NCBI GenBank assembly: GCA_937920475.1
Contig: CALEUX010000001.1
Location: 1 to 45,788, forward strand
Length of the DNA: 45,788 nt
From: an uncultured Marinilabiliaceae bacterium
GTDB taxonomy: Bacteria > Bacteroidota > Bacteroidia > Bacteroidales > Marinilabiliaceae
Reading direction: 5' to 3'
This document shows, in pieces, positions 37,325 to 45,742 of this stretch; the stretch's first letter is position 1; every line of letters begins with the position of its first letter. The position numbers were made by a program, and so were the translations under genes. The notes beneath the pieces are model-generated. The model was not told the origin of the DNA. It saw nothing but the letters and a program-made list of their open reading frames with translations, and made no database searches.

Positions 37325-38267
37325 TACTATCATTCAACAAGTTGATAATCTGATTACCGAACAGTTGAAGAATTGGCCATTGGCCAAAAACAATTTCACA
37401 GGGTTACAAAAAGTTGTAACCCGTGAAATTGATTTCAACGATAAATTTAAGATTAAAATTCAGTTCAATCCCGAACGAATCAGGTCATCGGCAGCTAAAG
37501 TTGATGCCAAATCTATACAGGAACGGAAATGCTTTTTATGTCCTGCCCACCTGCCTGAAGAACAAAAAGGAGTTGAATTTCTGGATAAATACCTGATACT
37601 GGTTAATCCGTTTCCAATATTCAAAAGGCATTTAACCATACCGTTGAAAGAACATACCGATCAACGTATTGAACCGCATTTTGGAGAAATGATGCAACTG
37701 GCAAAAGCCCTGCCGGGGTTTGCAGTTTTTTATAACGGTCCGTTATGTGGCGCTTCGGCCCCCGACCATTTTCACTTTCAGGCCGGAAACACCGGTTTTA
37801 TGCCAATCGAACAAGAAATTGTTTCCCTAAAAAATACAATTCTAAAGCAAACGGTTGACAACCAAATGCTGGCGATTGATGAGTATTTGCGCAAAACCAT
37901 TGTTATCAATGGCGACGATTCCAAAATTATTGAGCAGTGGTTTAAAGAGGTATTGGAGCTAATAAAAGACTATATTCCATCCGATCCGGAACCCATGCTT
38001 AATATTTTAACCCAATGGACAGGAACATATTGGCAGGTTTTTATCTTTCCAAGAAAAAAACATCGTCCCGACCAGTTTTTTAAAGAAGGGAATGAACAGA
38101 TTTTACTTAGTCCGGCATCGGTCGATTTTGGTGGAGTATTAATTACACCAAGAGAAGAAGATTTTAATAGACTGGATGAAGAGCTGATTCGCGACATTTT
38201 TCATCAGGTTACCATGGACGATGGTGGTTGGGAAGAATTGAAAAAGAAACTATCATCTCTTGAGTAA
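37317..38267 (+). CDS. DUF4922 protein, GalT/HIT-superfamily nucleotidyltransferase-like
   Basis: A 316-residue cytosolic protein. I see GalT-type signatures: a CxxC pair, C72 and C75 (KCFLCPAHLP), like the zinc site of GalT; VNPFPIFKRH, like the NKFP region; and H151-x-H153-x-Q155 (DHFHFQAG), the HxHxQ of HIT-superfamily transferases where the second histidine forms the nucleotidyl intermediate. It may therefore exchange or phosphorolyse a nucleotide sugar or dinucleotide. The frame opens at 37242, but ATG at 37317 (MNNTIIQQ) overlaps the GT2 stop by eight bases and fits better. Substrate unknown. Confidence 0.75.
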   Translation: MNNTIIQQVDNLITEQLKNWPLAKNNFTGLQKVVTREIDFNDKFKIKIQFNPERIRSSAAKVDAKSIQERKCFLCPAHLPEEQKGVEFLDKYLILVNPFPIFKRHLTIPLKEHTDQRIEPHFGEMMQLAKALPGFAVFYNGPLCGASAPDHFHFQAGNTGFMPIEQEIVSLKNTILKQTVDNQMLAIDEYLRKTIVINGDDSKIIEQWFKEVLELIKDYIPSDPEPMLNILTQWTGTYWQVFIFPRKKHRPDQFFKEGNEQILLSPASVDFGGVLITPREEDFNRLDEELIRDIFHQVTMDDGGWEELKKKLSSLE

Positions 38268-38311
38268 TCCTTGAATATGATATACAAATCATCCTAAAAC
38301 AGAAAATAAGC

Positions 38312-39646
38312 ATGGAACCAAAAATAAAGGTAGGCATTGTATTCGCTCCCATCATTTCGTTCACATTAAGCGGAAAATTCAGGCACGTGCAAACTGGTCT
38401 CGAATTGGAGGGTCATGGCGAAGCAGTATTACAAAATAACAAGTTAGAAATTCATATCAATGGAACTCAGATTCCTGGTTCATTTCCATTTGATTTGGAA
38501 CCTGTTTCCTACGAATCGTCTGATTTTGTACTTCATAAAGTTACCATAGGCATTAATTTTCATTGGGAACGTCAGGAAGACCAAAAGTTTAAAGGCGCTT
38601 TACGCATCATTCAGGAAGATGGCAAACTTACCGCCATTAATATCCTCAACCTGGAGGACTACCTGATTAGTGTTATTTCATCGGAAATGAGCGCCACTTC
38701 ATCAATGGAATTACTAAAGGCACATGCCGTTATTTCTCGAAGCTGGCTTTTGGCGCAAATTGAAAAAGGCGACCAATTGAAAGACAAGGGAGGTTACAAA
38801 ACCTGTTTTGAAACCTCTGGTGAACGCATTAAATGGTACGACCGGGAAGACCACACCAACTTTGATGTATGTGCCGACGACCATTGTCAGCGTTATCAGG
38901 GTATAACCCGCGCTTCAACACAGGCGGTAAACAGCGCCATTGACCAAACCAGCGGAAAGGTACTCACTTACAATAACGTTATTTGCGATGCCCGTTTCTC
39001 GAAATGTTGTGGTGGAGTTGCCGAGCTGTTCGAAAATGCCTGGGAGCCGGTGCATCACCCTTATCTGACAAGTGTTATTGACAATCCGGAACCACCAAAA
39101 GGCTATGACCTTAATTTTAAGGAAGAGGCTAACGCCGAAATGTGGATAAAAACCTCGCCGGATGCGTTTTGCAATACCACCAATAAAGAAATTTTATCGC
39201 AGGTATTGAACGACTACGATCAGGAAACCAATGACTTTTTTCGCTGGAAAGTGACTTATAATCAGGAACAAATTAAAAATTTGCTAAAGAAAAGAGTGGG
39301 GATAGATGTTGGAGATGTGCTGGACTTAGTGCCTGTTGAACGTGGCGAATCTTCGCGACTGATTAAGTTGAAAATTGTTGGTTCTGTGGCATCCAAAACC
39401 ATTGGCAAAGAACTGGAAATACGTAAGGCTTTATCGGAATCGCACCTGTACAGCTCTGCTTTTGTTGTGGAAAAAGGACAGATGATAAACAATATTCCTC
39501 AAACCTTTACCTTAACTGGTGCTGGCTGGGGACATGGCGTGGGACTTTGTCAAATAGGAGCGGCTGTGATGGGCGCTCAGGGATATGGATATGAAGCCAT
39601 TCTTAACCATTATTTTCGTGGCGCTGCTCTGGAGAAAAGGTATTAA
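38312..39646 (+). CDS. SpoIID/LytB domain protein without a signal peptide
   Basis: A 444-residue SpoIID/LytB-family protein. The domain core is seen at LNLEDYLISVISSEM, KAHAVISRSWLLAQI and the C-terminal TGAGWGHGVGLCQIGAAVMG. SpoIID of Bacillus is a lytic transglycosylase acting on denuded glycan strands. Unlike that enzyme, this protein starts MEPKIKVGIVFAP and shows no signal peptide or membrane anchor, and no better upstream start is visible, so it may be cytosolic or exported by an unknown route. It follows DUF4922 by 44 bp in the same direction, and a half repeat array (A2) separates it from the GH9-NodB gene. Confidence 0.85.
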   Translation: MEPKIKVGIVFAPIISFTLSGKFRHVQTGLELEGHGEAVLQNNKLEIHINGTQIPGSFPFDLEPVSYESSDFVLHKVTIGINFHWERQEDQKFKGALRIIQEDGKLTAINILNLEDYLISVISSEMSATSSMELLKAHAVISRSWLLAQIEKGDQLKDKGGYKTCFETSGERIKWYDREDHTNFDVCADDHCQRYQGITRASTQAVNSAIDQTSGKVLTYNNVICDARFSKCCGGVAELFENAWEPVHHPYLTSVIDNPEPPKGYDLNFKEEANAEMWIKTSPDAFCNTTNKEILSQVLNDYDQETNDFFRWKVTYNQEQIKNLLKKRVGIDVGDVLDLVPVERGESSRLIKLKIVGSVASKTIGKELEIRKALSESHLYSSAFVVEKGQMINNIPQTFTLTGAGWGHGVGLCQIGAAVMGAQGYGYEAILNHYFRGAALEKRY

Positions 39647-39754
39647 GGGAGAAGGGAGGCCGGAAAAAGGAGACCGGAGACTGGAGAAGGGAAACCGGGG
39701 ATTGGAGAAAGGAGATTAGGTGGAGCGCGGAACAGGAAACCGGAGGCCGGAAAT
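39647..39754. repeat. CCGGA-rich intergenic repeat, half copy A2
   Basis: Starting at the SpoIID stop codon, degenerate units (GGAGGCCGGAAAAAGGAGACC, GGAAACCGGAGGCCGGAAA and variants) run purine-rich in one orientation only. It lacks the TATTG..TTAGAGC core and the opposing arm seen in copies A1 and A3. It lies between two genes read in the same direction. Confidence 0.6.
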
Positions 39755-39783
39755 CTTTAATAAAATCAATTAAAAATCGGGAC

Positions 39784-42249
39784 ATGAGAAAAATCTGCCA
39801 GATAGTTTTTTTATTGCTCTTCGCCTTTGCCGTCAACAGTGTTAAAGCCGACGGATGGATTCGAATCAATCAGTTGGGGTATTTGCCTCATCAACCCAAG
39901 GTTGCTGTTTTTATCAGCACATCAAAGGTAAAGGGAAAACAATTTGCCTTAAAATCAGCAGTAACCAACAACACTGTTTTTTCTGGCAATGCAACCGCAG
40001 AAGATGGCAGCGATTGGGGAATGGCATCTGCCTTACGACTCGATTTTTCATCTTTCGTTAAAAATGGAAGCTATTACTTAGAGTTTGAAGGAATAAAATC
40101 ACCAATTTTTCCAATATCCTCAAATGTTTATAATGGCACTGCCGATTTTTTGCTGAAATATATGCGCCAGCAACGATGCGGCTATAACCCATGGCTCGGA
40201 GATTCGTGCCATATTCACGATGGCATTATAGTGGATCATCCAACCCGAAGCGGTGAATATATTGATGTTCATGGAGGGTGGCACGATGCCACAGATTATC
40301 TTCAGTACACCAATACTTCAGCCAATGCCGTGTTTCAACTTTTATTCGCCTATTTAAAAAATTCTTCGGCTTTTTCCGATAATTATGATGCACATGGCCA
40401 CAAGGGCAAAAACGGACGTGCCGATGTATTGGATGAGGCCATATGGGGATTGGAATGGCTCATGCGAATGAATCCGGATTCGGGGGAAATGTACAACCAG
40501 ATTGCCGACGACCGTGACCATGCCGGTTTCAGGCTTCCTACCAACGATAAAGTTACCTATGGCCTTGAAAAAGGACGCCCAGTTTATTATGTAACCGGCG
40601 AGCGGCAGGGTATTGGCCCACATTTAAACCGCACAACCGGCGTGGCATCAACAGCTGGCAAGTTTGCATCGGCCTTTTCGTTGGCCAGCTATGTTTTAAA
40701 AAATGACCATCCGGATTGGTCGGCATTTATGCTTCAAAAAGCCAAAGAAGCCGCCACATTTGGCGAAGCACGCCCCGGAAACACCCAAACAGCCTGCTTT
40801 GTTTCGCCCTACTTTTACGAAGAAGATAATTATGTGGACGATATGCAGTTGGGATATGCCGCTTTAGCACTGGCCGACCCTGATTTATCGGAGCAGTGGT
40901 TAAAAATGGCCGATTACTGGGGAGAACTGGAGCCTGTTTCACCCTGGATTTTAAAGCATGGTGCCCGACATTATCAATACTATCCATTTATTAATGTTGG
41001 TCATTACCTAACAGCTACTGCCGGGAATGAAATCTTACGGCAAAAATATCTGGGATTTATGAGGGCCGGTCTTGAAATGCTCGAAAGGCAGGCATCGGAA
41101 GATCCTTTTAGGATAGGCATTCCATTTATATGGTGCTCAAATAACCTGGTAGCTGCTGCTATTTCGCAAGCCCGATTATACCACTCTGAAAGCGGTGATG
41201 GCCGTTTTTTAGAAATGGAAGCAGCCCTGCGCGACTGGTTGTTTGGATGTAATCCGTGGGGTACCAGTATGATTTGCGGTTTGCCCTCGCATGGAGTTTC
41301 GCCACAAAGGCCACATTCATCATACACAGTGGTTTTAAACGAAAACACCTATGGCGGATTGGTCGACGGACCGGTTTACCATCACATATTCAACTCGTTA
41401 AAAGGCATCGATGTTAAAAATAAGGATAGGTATTTGCCATTTCAAAATGGTAAAGCAGTTTATCATGACGATATTGGCGACTATTCTACCAACGAACCAA
41501 CCATGGATGGAACTGCCAGTCTGATTTTTTATTTGTCGGCTTTGGAATCATCCAAAAACAATGACAACAAAATGATAGAAGGCGGTATTACGCGTTTTTC
41601 TGAAAAAGAGAAGAGTGTTTATCTTGTATTTCCAGCCGATACACATTTTGAAGGAATTACGCATACACTTGATGTACTAAAAAAACATCAGGTAAAAGCG
41701 TCCTTCTTTTTAACCGGTAACTGCCTGCGCCAAAAATCCAATAAGCAAAGCATTATCAGGCTGATTAAGGAGGGACACTCCCTGGGGCCACATTCGGAGA
41801 AACATTTGTTATATGCCGACTGGGTTAAGCGCGATTCACTTTTAGTTGATAAAGTAACTTTTGATAACGACGTGACTAACAACCTAAAAGCAATTGGCAC
41901 TTTTGATTTATCAATTAGTGATGTTCAATGGTTTCTGCCACCTTACGAGTGGTACAACCAACAGATATCCGATTGGAGTCAGTTGTTTGGCTTGCAAATC
42001 ATCTCGTTTACACCGGGAATAGGAACAAACGCCGACTACACGACTCCAGATATGAAAAATTATCGCACATCAAAAGAGATTATCAATAACCTCTGGACAT
42101 ACGAGCATAAACATCCAAATGGGCTTAACGGCACCATTATTCTGATTCACCCTGGAGTAAGTCCACAAAGAACAGATAAACTATACTTACATTTGGATGA
42201 TATTATAAGTCAACTTCGTCAAAAAGGATACAATCTGAATAGGTTATAA
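39784..42249 (+). CDS. Secreted GH9 glycoside hydrolase fused to a NodB-type deacetylase domain
   Basis: An 821-residue exported protein (signal about 1-22, ending VKA). An Ig-like CelD_N domain (about 23-112) precedes a GH9 catalytic domain with D168 and D171 (GGWHDATDY) and the acid E571 (YSTNEPTMD). The GH9 family includes cellulases and exo-glucosaminidases. From about 610 a polysaccharide-deacetylase (NodB) domain follows: FPADTHFEG with D619, then H670-x3-H674 (GPHSEKH) as the metal histidines. The usual NodB DD pair reads AD, so one motif residue is changed. In a cell-wall locus, an amino-sugar substrate is more likely than cellulose; this is inference. AmpG follows 47 bp later. Confidence 0.85.
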   Translation: MRKICQIVFLLLFAFAVNSVKADGWIRINQLGYLPHQPKVAVFISTSKVKGKQFALKSAVTNNTVFSGNATAEDGSDWGMASALRLDFSSFVKNGSYYLEFEGIKSPIFPISSNVYNGTADFLLKYMRQQRCGYNPWLGDSCHIHDGIIVDHPTRSGEYIDVHGGWHDATDYLQYTNTSANAVFQLLFAYLKNSSAFSDNYDAHGHKGKNGRADVLDEAIWGLEWLMRMNPDSGEMYNQIADDRDHAGFRLPTNDKVTYGLEKGRPVYYVTGERQGIGPHLNRTTGVASTAGKFASAFSLASYVLKNDHPDWSAFMLQKAKEAATFGEARPGNTQTACFVSPYFYEEDNYVDDMQLGYAALALADPDLSEQWLKMADYWGELEPVSPWILKHGARHYQYYPFINVGHYLTATAGNEILRQKYLGFMRAGLEMLERQASEDPFRIGIPFIWCSNNLVAAAISQARLYHSESGDGRFLEMEAALRDWLFGCNPWGTSMICGLPSHGVSPQRPHSSYTVVLNENTYGGLVDGPVYHHIFNSLKGIDVKNKDRYLPFQNGKAVYHDDIGDYSTNEPTMDGTASLIFYLSALESSKNNDNKMIEGGITRFSEKEKSVYLVFPADTHFEGITHTLDVLKKHQVKASFFLTGNCLRQKSNKQSIIRLIKEGHSLGPHSEKHLLYADWVKRDSLLVDKVTFDNDVTNNLKAIGTFDLSISDVQWFLPPYEWYNQQISDWSQLFGLQIISFTPGIGTNADYTTPDMKNYRTSKEIINNLWTYEHKHPNGLNGTIILIHPGVSPQRTDKLYLHLDDIISQLRQKGYNLNRL

Positions 42250-42296
42250 CACGAAAAAAAGATTAAAATAAAAAAACCGGGACAATAAGATTAAAA

Positions 42297-44228
42297 ATGA
42301 TGCAGAAAAAGAAAAACATTTCACCATGGGCCTGGGTTCCCTCCCTTTATTTTGCGCAAGGGATACCGTATGTAATTGTGATGACTGTTGCAGTTATTAT
42401 GTACAAACGTTTGGGCATTTCCAATACCGATATTGCGCTTTACACCAGTTGGCTATACCTTCCATGGGTAATAAAACCACTTTGGAGTCCGTTGGTGGAT
42501 CTGCTAAAAACAAAACGATGGTGGATTGTTACCATGCAGTTGATTGTTGGAGCCGGATTGGCCGGCGTTGCTTTTACCATACCTGCTCCGTCGTTTTTTC
42601 AATATACGCTGGCATTTCTATGGCTTTTGGCATTTAGCTCGGCTACGCACGATATTGCTGCCGATGGTTTTTATATGCTGGGACTCGACAAGGGTGAACA
42701 GGCCTATTTTATAGGTATTCGCAGCACCTTTTACCGCATTGCTATGATTACCGGCCAAGGGATTCTTATTATTATAGCCGGCTTTTTTGAAACTCAAACC
42801 GGATTGGAACCGGTAAAATTTTCTGTTCAAACCCACACAAGAATAGAGGTTACTGACGGCAGACCAACTGCTGGTGCAGATTCTATTTATGTCATCAGTA
42901 ATAATGAAACCAACTTTACAACTCCTGACAATACTGATAAACAGAATATCCAATCAAACAAACACGGCGCTTTAGGATTAAACTTTATTTTGGAAGCCGA
43001 TGAGTTTTTCTTATCGACACAATTATTGGATATTGACATTGCAGATAGTTTAAAGCTAATGGCTTCTGGCCAAAATATAGCTAACGGATTTGTTATCCCC
43101 GAACCAGAAAAAATAGCAGAAAAACCATCCTGGTTTGCCCAACTGGTTTCAAATCCACTTAAGAACACATTAAAAAAATGGTTTCAAAAGGATGCCGAAG
43201 CAATAGAGGAATTCTCCAAACAATCAGGTAACCTGATGTTAATTGGTATTAAACTATCGGAGCAGCCTGAAAAACCTGTTATTTTAAACACAAACTTTTC
43301 ACGTGGGGATAAGAGTTTAAAACTGATTGAAGGTGAGCGACTCGAATTCAATGCCGAAAACTGGAATAAAACCGCCTGGCTGGTTGTTCAGGCCGACTCC
43401 AAACTCGATAAAGCTGTGGCGGCCTGGTTCGAAGGACGTTCAGGAAATATCCCCCTGGCATGGAGCATCACCTTTTTTGGATTAACCGGACTTTTCCTGC
43501 TGTTTTTTCTGTACCATCGTATTTTTCTGCCCCGCCCCGGCAGCGATATGGCTGTTTCATCGGGCGAGGGACAAAACATGCTCAGAGAATTTGGGGAAAC
43601 ATTTGTTTCGTTCTTCAAAAAGAAGGAGATAGGATTGGCAATTGCCTTTATGCTTCTGTTCCGACTGGGAGAAGCCCAATTGGTAAAACTGGCCACCCCT
43701 TTCCTTATTGATACGCGTGAAAGCGGAGGTTTAGGACTTACAACTGGTGATGTGGGACTGGTTTATGGCACCATTGGTGTTATAGCTTTAACTCTGGGTG
43801 GCATCCTCGGTGGGTTATTGGCTTCACGGAAAGGTTTAAAATACTGGATATTTCCAATGACGATGGCTATCAATGTGCCCAATCTGGTTTATGTTTATCT
43901 TTCGTACTTCACCCCCGAAAATTTGTGGATAATTAGTTCGGCGGTAGCTATTGAGCAGTTTGGGTACGGATTTGGTTTTACAGCGTTTATGCTGTATCTG
44001 ATATACTTTTCGGAAGGCAAAAACAAAACGGCGCATTATGCCATTTGTACCGGATTAATGGCATTGGGCATGATGATTCCCGGCATGTTTTCAGGTTGGC
44101 TGCAAGAAATTATTGGTTATGGAAATTTCTTTATTTGGGTAGTTTTATGCACCATCCCGGGCTTTATTATTGTACGTTACCTAAAAATTGACCCCAAATT
44201 CGGGATTAAGGAAACGAAAAGAGCATAA
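42297..44228 (+). CDS. ampG: AmpG-like MFS muropeptide permease with a large insert
   Basis: A 643-residue MFS transporter resembling AmpG, which imports anhydro-muropeptides. The N-terminal signature PSLYFAQGIPYVIVMTVAVIM and PLWSPLVDLLKTKRWW are AmpG-like, and the C-terminal bundle resumes at about 385 (SGNIPLAWSITFFGLTGLF, then RLGEAQLVKLATPFL). Between them, about residues 165-385 form a hydrophilic, probably soluble insert of some 220 residues that typical AmpG proteins of roughly 430-490 residues lack. The gene is downstream of GH9-NodB in the same operon and upstream of a repeat array. Import of sugars from wall breakdown fits the locus; exact substrate unknown. Confidence 0.82.
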   Translation: MMQKKKNISPWAWVPSLYFAQGIPYVIVMTVAVIMYKRLGISNTDIALYTSWLYLPWVIKPLWSPLVDLLKTKRWWIVTMQLIVGAGLAGVAFTIPAPSFFQYTLAFLWLLAFSSATHDIAADGFYMLGLDKGEQAYFIGIRSTFYRIAMITGQGILIIIAGFFETQTGLEPVKFSVQTHTRIEVTDGRPTAGADSIYVISNNETNFTTPDNTDKQNIQSNKHGALGLNFILEADEFFLSTQLLDIDIADSLKLMASGQNIANGFVIPEPEKIAEKPSWFAQLVSNPLKNTLKKWFQKDAEAIEEFSKQSGNLMLIGIKLSEQPEKPVILNTNFSRGDKSLKLIEGERLEFNAENWNKTAWLVVQADSKLDKAVAAWFEGRSGNIPLAWSITFFGLTGLFLLFFLYHRIFLPRPGSDMAVSSGEGQNMLREFGETFVSFFKKKEIGLAIAFMLLFRLGEAQLVKLATPFLIDTRESGGLGLTTGDVGLVYGTIGVIALTLGGILGGLLASRKGLKYWIFPMTMAINVPNLVYVYLSYFTPENLWIISSAVAIEQFGYGFGFTAFMLYLIYFSEGKNKTAHYAICTGLMALGMMIPGMFSGWLQEIIGYGNFFIWVVLCTIPGFIIVRYLKIDPKFGIKETKRA

Positions 44229-44229
44229 G

Positions 44230-44391
44230 GAGAGCGGAAACCGGAGGCCGAAAAACGGAAACCGGAGGCAGGAAAAGGTGTTATTGTTTAGAGCCTAGGG
44301 CGTAGAGCTTGCTGCCTGCCTTCGGTCTACCTTCTCCGGTCTCCGGTTTCCAGCCTCCTGTCTCCATTTTCCGGTCTTCGGTCTCCCTTTT
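44230..44391. repeat. CCGGA-rich bipartite intergenic repeat, copy A3
   Basis: Between the convergent ampG and DUF1343 genes. The left arm repeats CGGAAACCGGAGGC exactly at 44235-44248 and 44256-44269 (21-bp period). The core (44279-44312) has TATTGTTTAGAGC and AGGGCGTAGAGCTTG, near-identical to copy A1. The right arm (44313-44391) runs antiparallel; CTCCGGTTTCC at 44341-44351 complements both left units exactly. The whole could fold into a long stem and could act as a bidirectional transcript end. Confidence 0.7.
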
Positions 44392-44396
44392 GTAGT

Positions 44397-45623
44397 TTAA
44401 TACAGAAAATATTTCTCAGCCTTTTTTGTGAAAGGCTTCACATCTTTAGTCCATAAATTGATTATATCTTCAACTTTAAATCGCTTTTCAAAAGCTTTTC
44501 TCACCTTATCGGTTCCGCAAACTTTATCGAACATACTTAAACGACTCTTTTCGCAAAGTTCGAATACATTCTTATCAGGATTTAATATATACGCCTCCTG
44601 AAGTACATAAAACTGAACGAGCGATAAAGGGGCACTTTCCAAATTGGTAATGTGCACCTGTACACCATGAATCAATTCTCCTTTAAACACACTATAATAG
44701 GGACGATAGTGAATGGGTCGGAATAAAATTCCGGGTAATTGCAGGCTGTTCAATCGATCGGTTAATTTTTGAGCATCCAGCCAATCGGCACCAAACAGCT
44801 GAAATGGCATGGTATAACCCACTCCAATGCTGACACAATATAACTCGCCCAAAATTCCGGAAACCGGGTAATAATAAGCCGAATGGGCATGAGGGATATG
44901 AGGAGATGATGGAATCCATTGCAGTCCGGTTTCTTCGAACGACATTTTACGATTCCAGCCCTCCATGCCAACAACCGTTAAATCACACTTTTTTCCACCG
45001 GTTAAAAGTTTCTCTCCATTTAAGAACATAGCTAATTCACCAACTGTAAAGCCATGTACATAAGTAATGGCATATTGACTAACAAATGAAAAGAAACCCT
45101 CTTCTACTAATGGGCCCTCAAACTTATTGCCTCCCAACGGGTTTGGCCGGTCTAAAATCACCATCTTAACATTATTCTCGGCAGCTGCCTCCATCGCCAG
45201 GCCCAGGGTACTTATGTATGTGTACGAGCGCGAGCCAATATCCTGAATATCATACACCAAAACATCTACTCCTTTAAGCATTTCGTGAGTTGGTTTTTTA
45301 GTTTTTCCATGCAAACTGTACACTGGTACTCCTGTTTTCTCATCCACAGTATTTTGTACCTGATCGCCGGCATAGTAATCGCCCCGCACACCATGCTCCG
45401 GAGCAAATAATGCTATCAGCTTAACATCCGAAGCCTCATTCAGAATATCAATGGTCGATTTCAATTGCTTATCGACCCCGGTAGGGTTGGTTATCAAACC
45501 AACTTTTCTCCCCTTTAAAACATCGAAATTCCTATCGCGTAGAACTTCAATCCCTGTTTTAACCTGTGCATTTAAATAAAAGGCTTGTATTAAGATTATT
45601 AAAATTGCCAGCTTTTTCATCAT
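44397..45623 (-). CDS. namZ: DUF1343 (YbbC/NamZ) exo-beta-N-acetylmuramidase
   Basis: A 408-residue exported protein with a signal peptide (MKKLAILIILIQAFYLNAQ). It is a full-length DUF1343 protein: GIEVLRDRNFDVLKGRKVGLITNPTGVDKQ split over the first strands, APEHGVRGDYYAGD, VYDIQDIGSRSYTYIST, RPNPLGGNKFEGP, and VGYTMPFQLFGADWLDA. B. subtilis YbbC, now NamZ (GH171), removes MurNAc from non-reducing ends of glycan strands. Here it faces the AmpG gene, is close to murQ and the kinase, and has upstream the same 15-bp site seen at the amidase promoter. This supports a role in MurNAc release. It is transcribed leftward. Confidence 0.88.
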   Translation of the reverse strand: MMKKLAILIILIQAFYLNAQVKTGIEVLRDRNFDVLKGRKVGLITNPTGVDKQLKSTIDILNEASDVKLIALFAPEHGVRGDYYAGDQVQNTVDEKTGVPVYSLHGKTKKPTHEMLKGVDVLVYDIQDIGSRSYTYISTLGLAMEAAAENNVKMVILDRPNPLGGNKFEGPLVEEGFFSFVSQYAITYVHGFTVGELAMFLNGEKLLTGGKKCDLTVVGMEGWNRKMSFEETGLQWIPSSPHIPHAHSAYYYPVSGILGELYCVSIGVGYTMPFQLFGADWLDAQKLTDRLNSLQLPGILFRPIHYRPYYSVFKGELIHGVQVHITNLESAPLSLVQFYVLQEAYILNPDKNVFELCEKSRLSMFDKVCGTDKVRKAFEKRFKVEDIINLWTKDVKPFTKKAEKYFLY

Positions 45624-45720
45624 TATGTATTTTAATATTAAACAATTAACAATAAATCAAATTATTTTTTTCAAGTAAGTTGTTTAAATTACTTGACTTT
45701 AAAATCGTACAAGATGCAAC

Positions 45721-45742
45721 CAAAAATATGTAATACAATTTT
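45721..45742 (-). promoter_or_regulatory. -7 element and shared operator-like site upstream of namZ
   Basis: On the minus strand TATTTTTG (45721-45728) matches TAnnTTTG about 98 bp before the namZ start. Immediately upstream on that strand lies the site ATGTAATACAATTTT (plus-strand 45728-45742), 14 of 15 bases identical to the site at 32691-32705 in the kinase/amidase divergent promoter. Its core TGTAATACA is a TGTA-N-TACA palindrome. No -33 element is evident. Confidence 0.45.

Noticed and set aside
39603-39869. 88-codon minus-strand frame across the A2 repeat
   Set aside because: It arises from translating the degenerate CCGGA repeat and the GH9 signal region in reverse.
42897-43450. Separate gene inserted within ampG
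   Set aside because: The ampG frame is continuous through the insert with no stop or internal start, so it is a domain insert rather than a separate gene.
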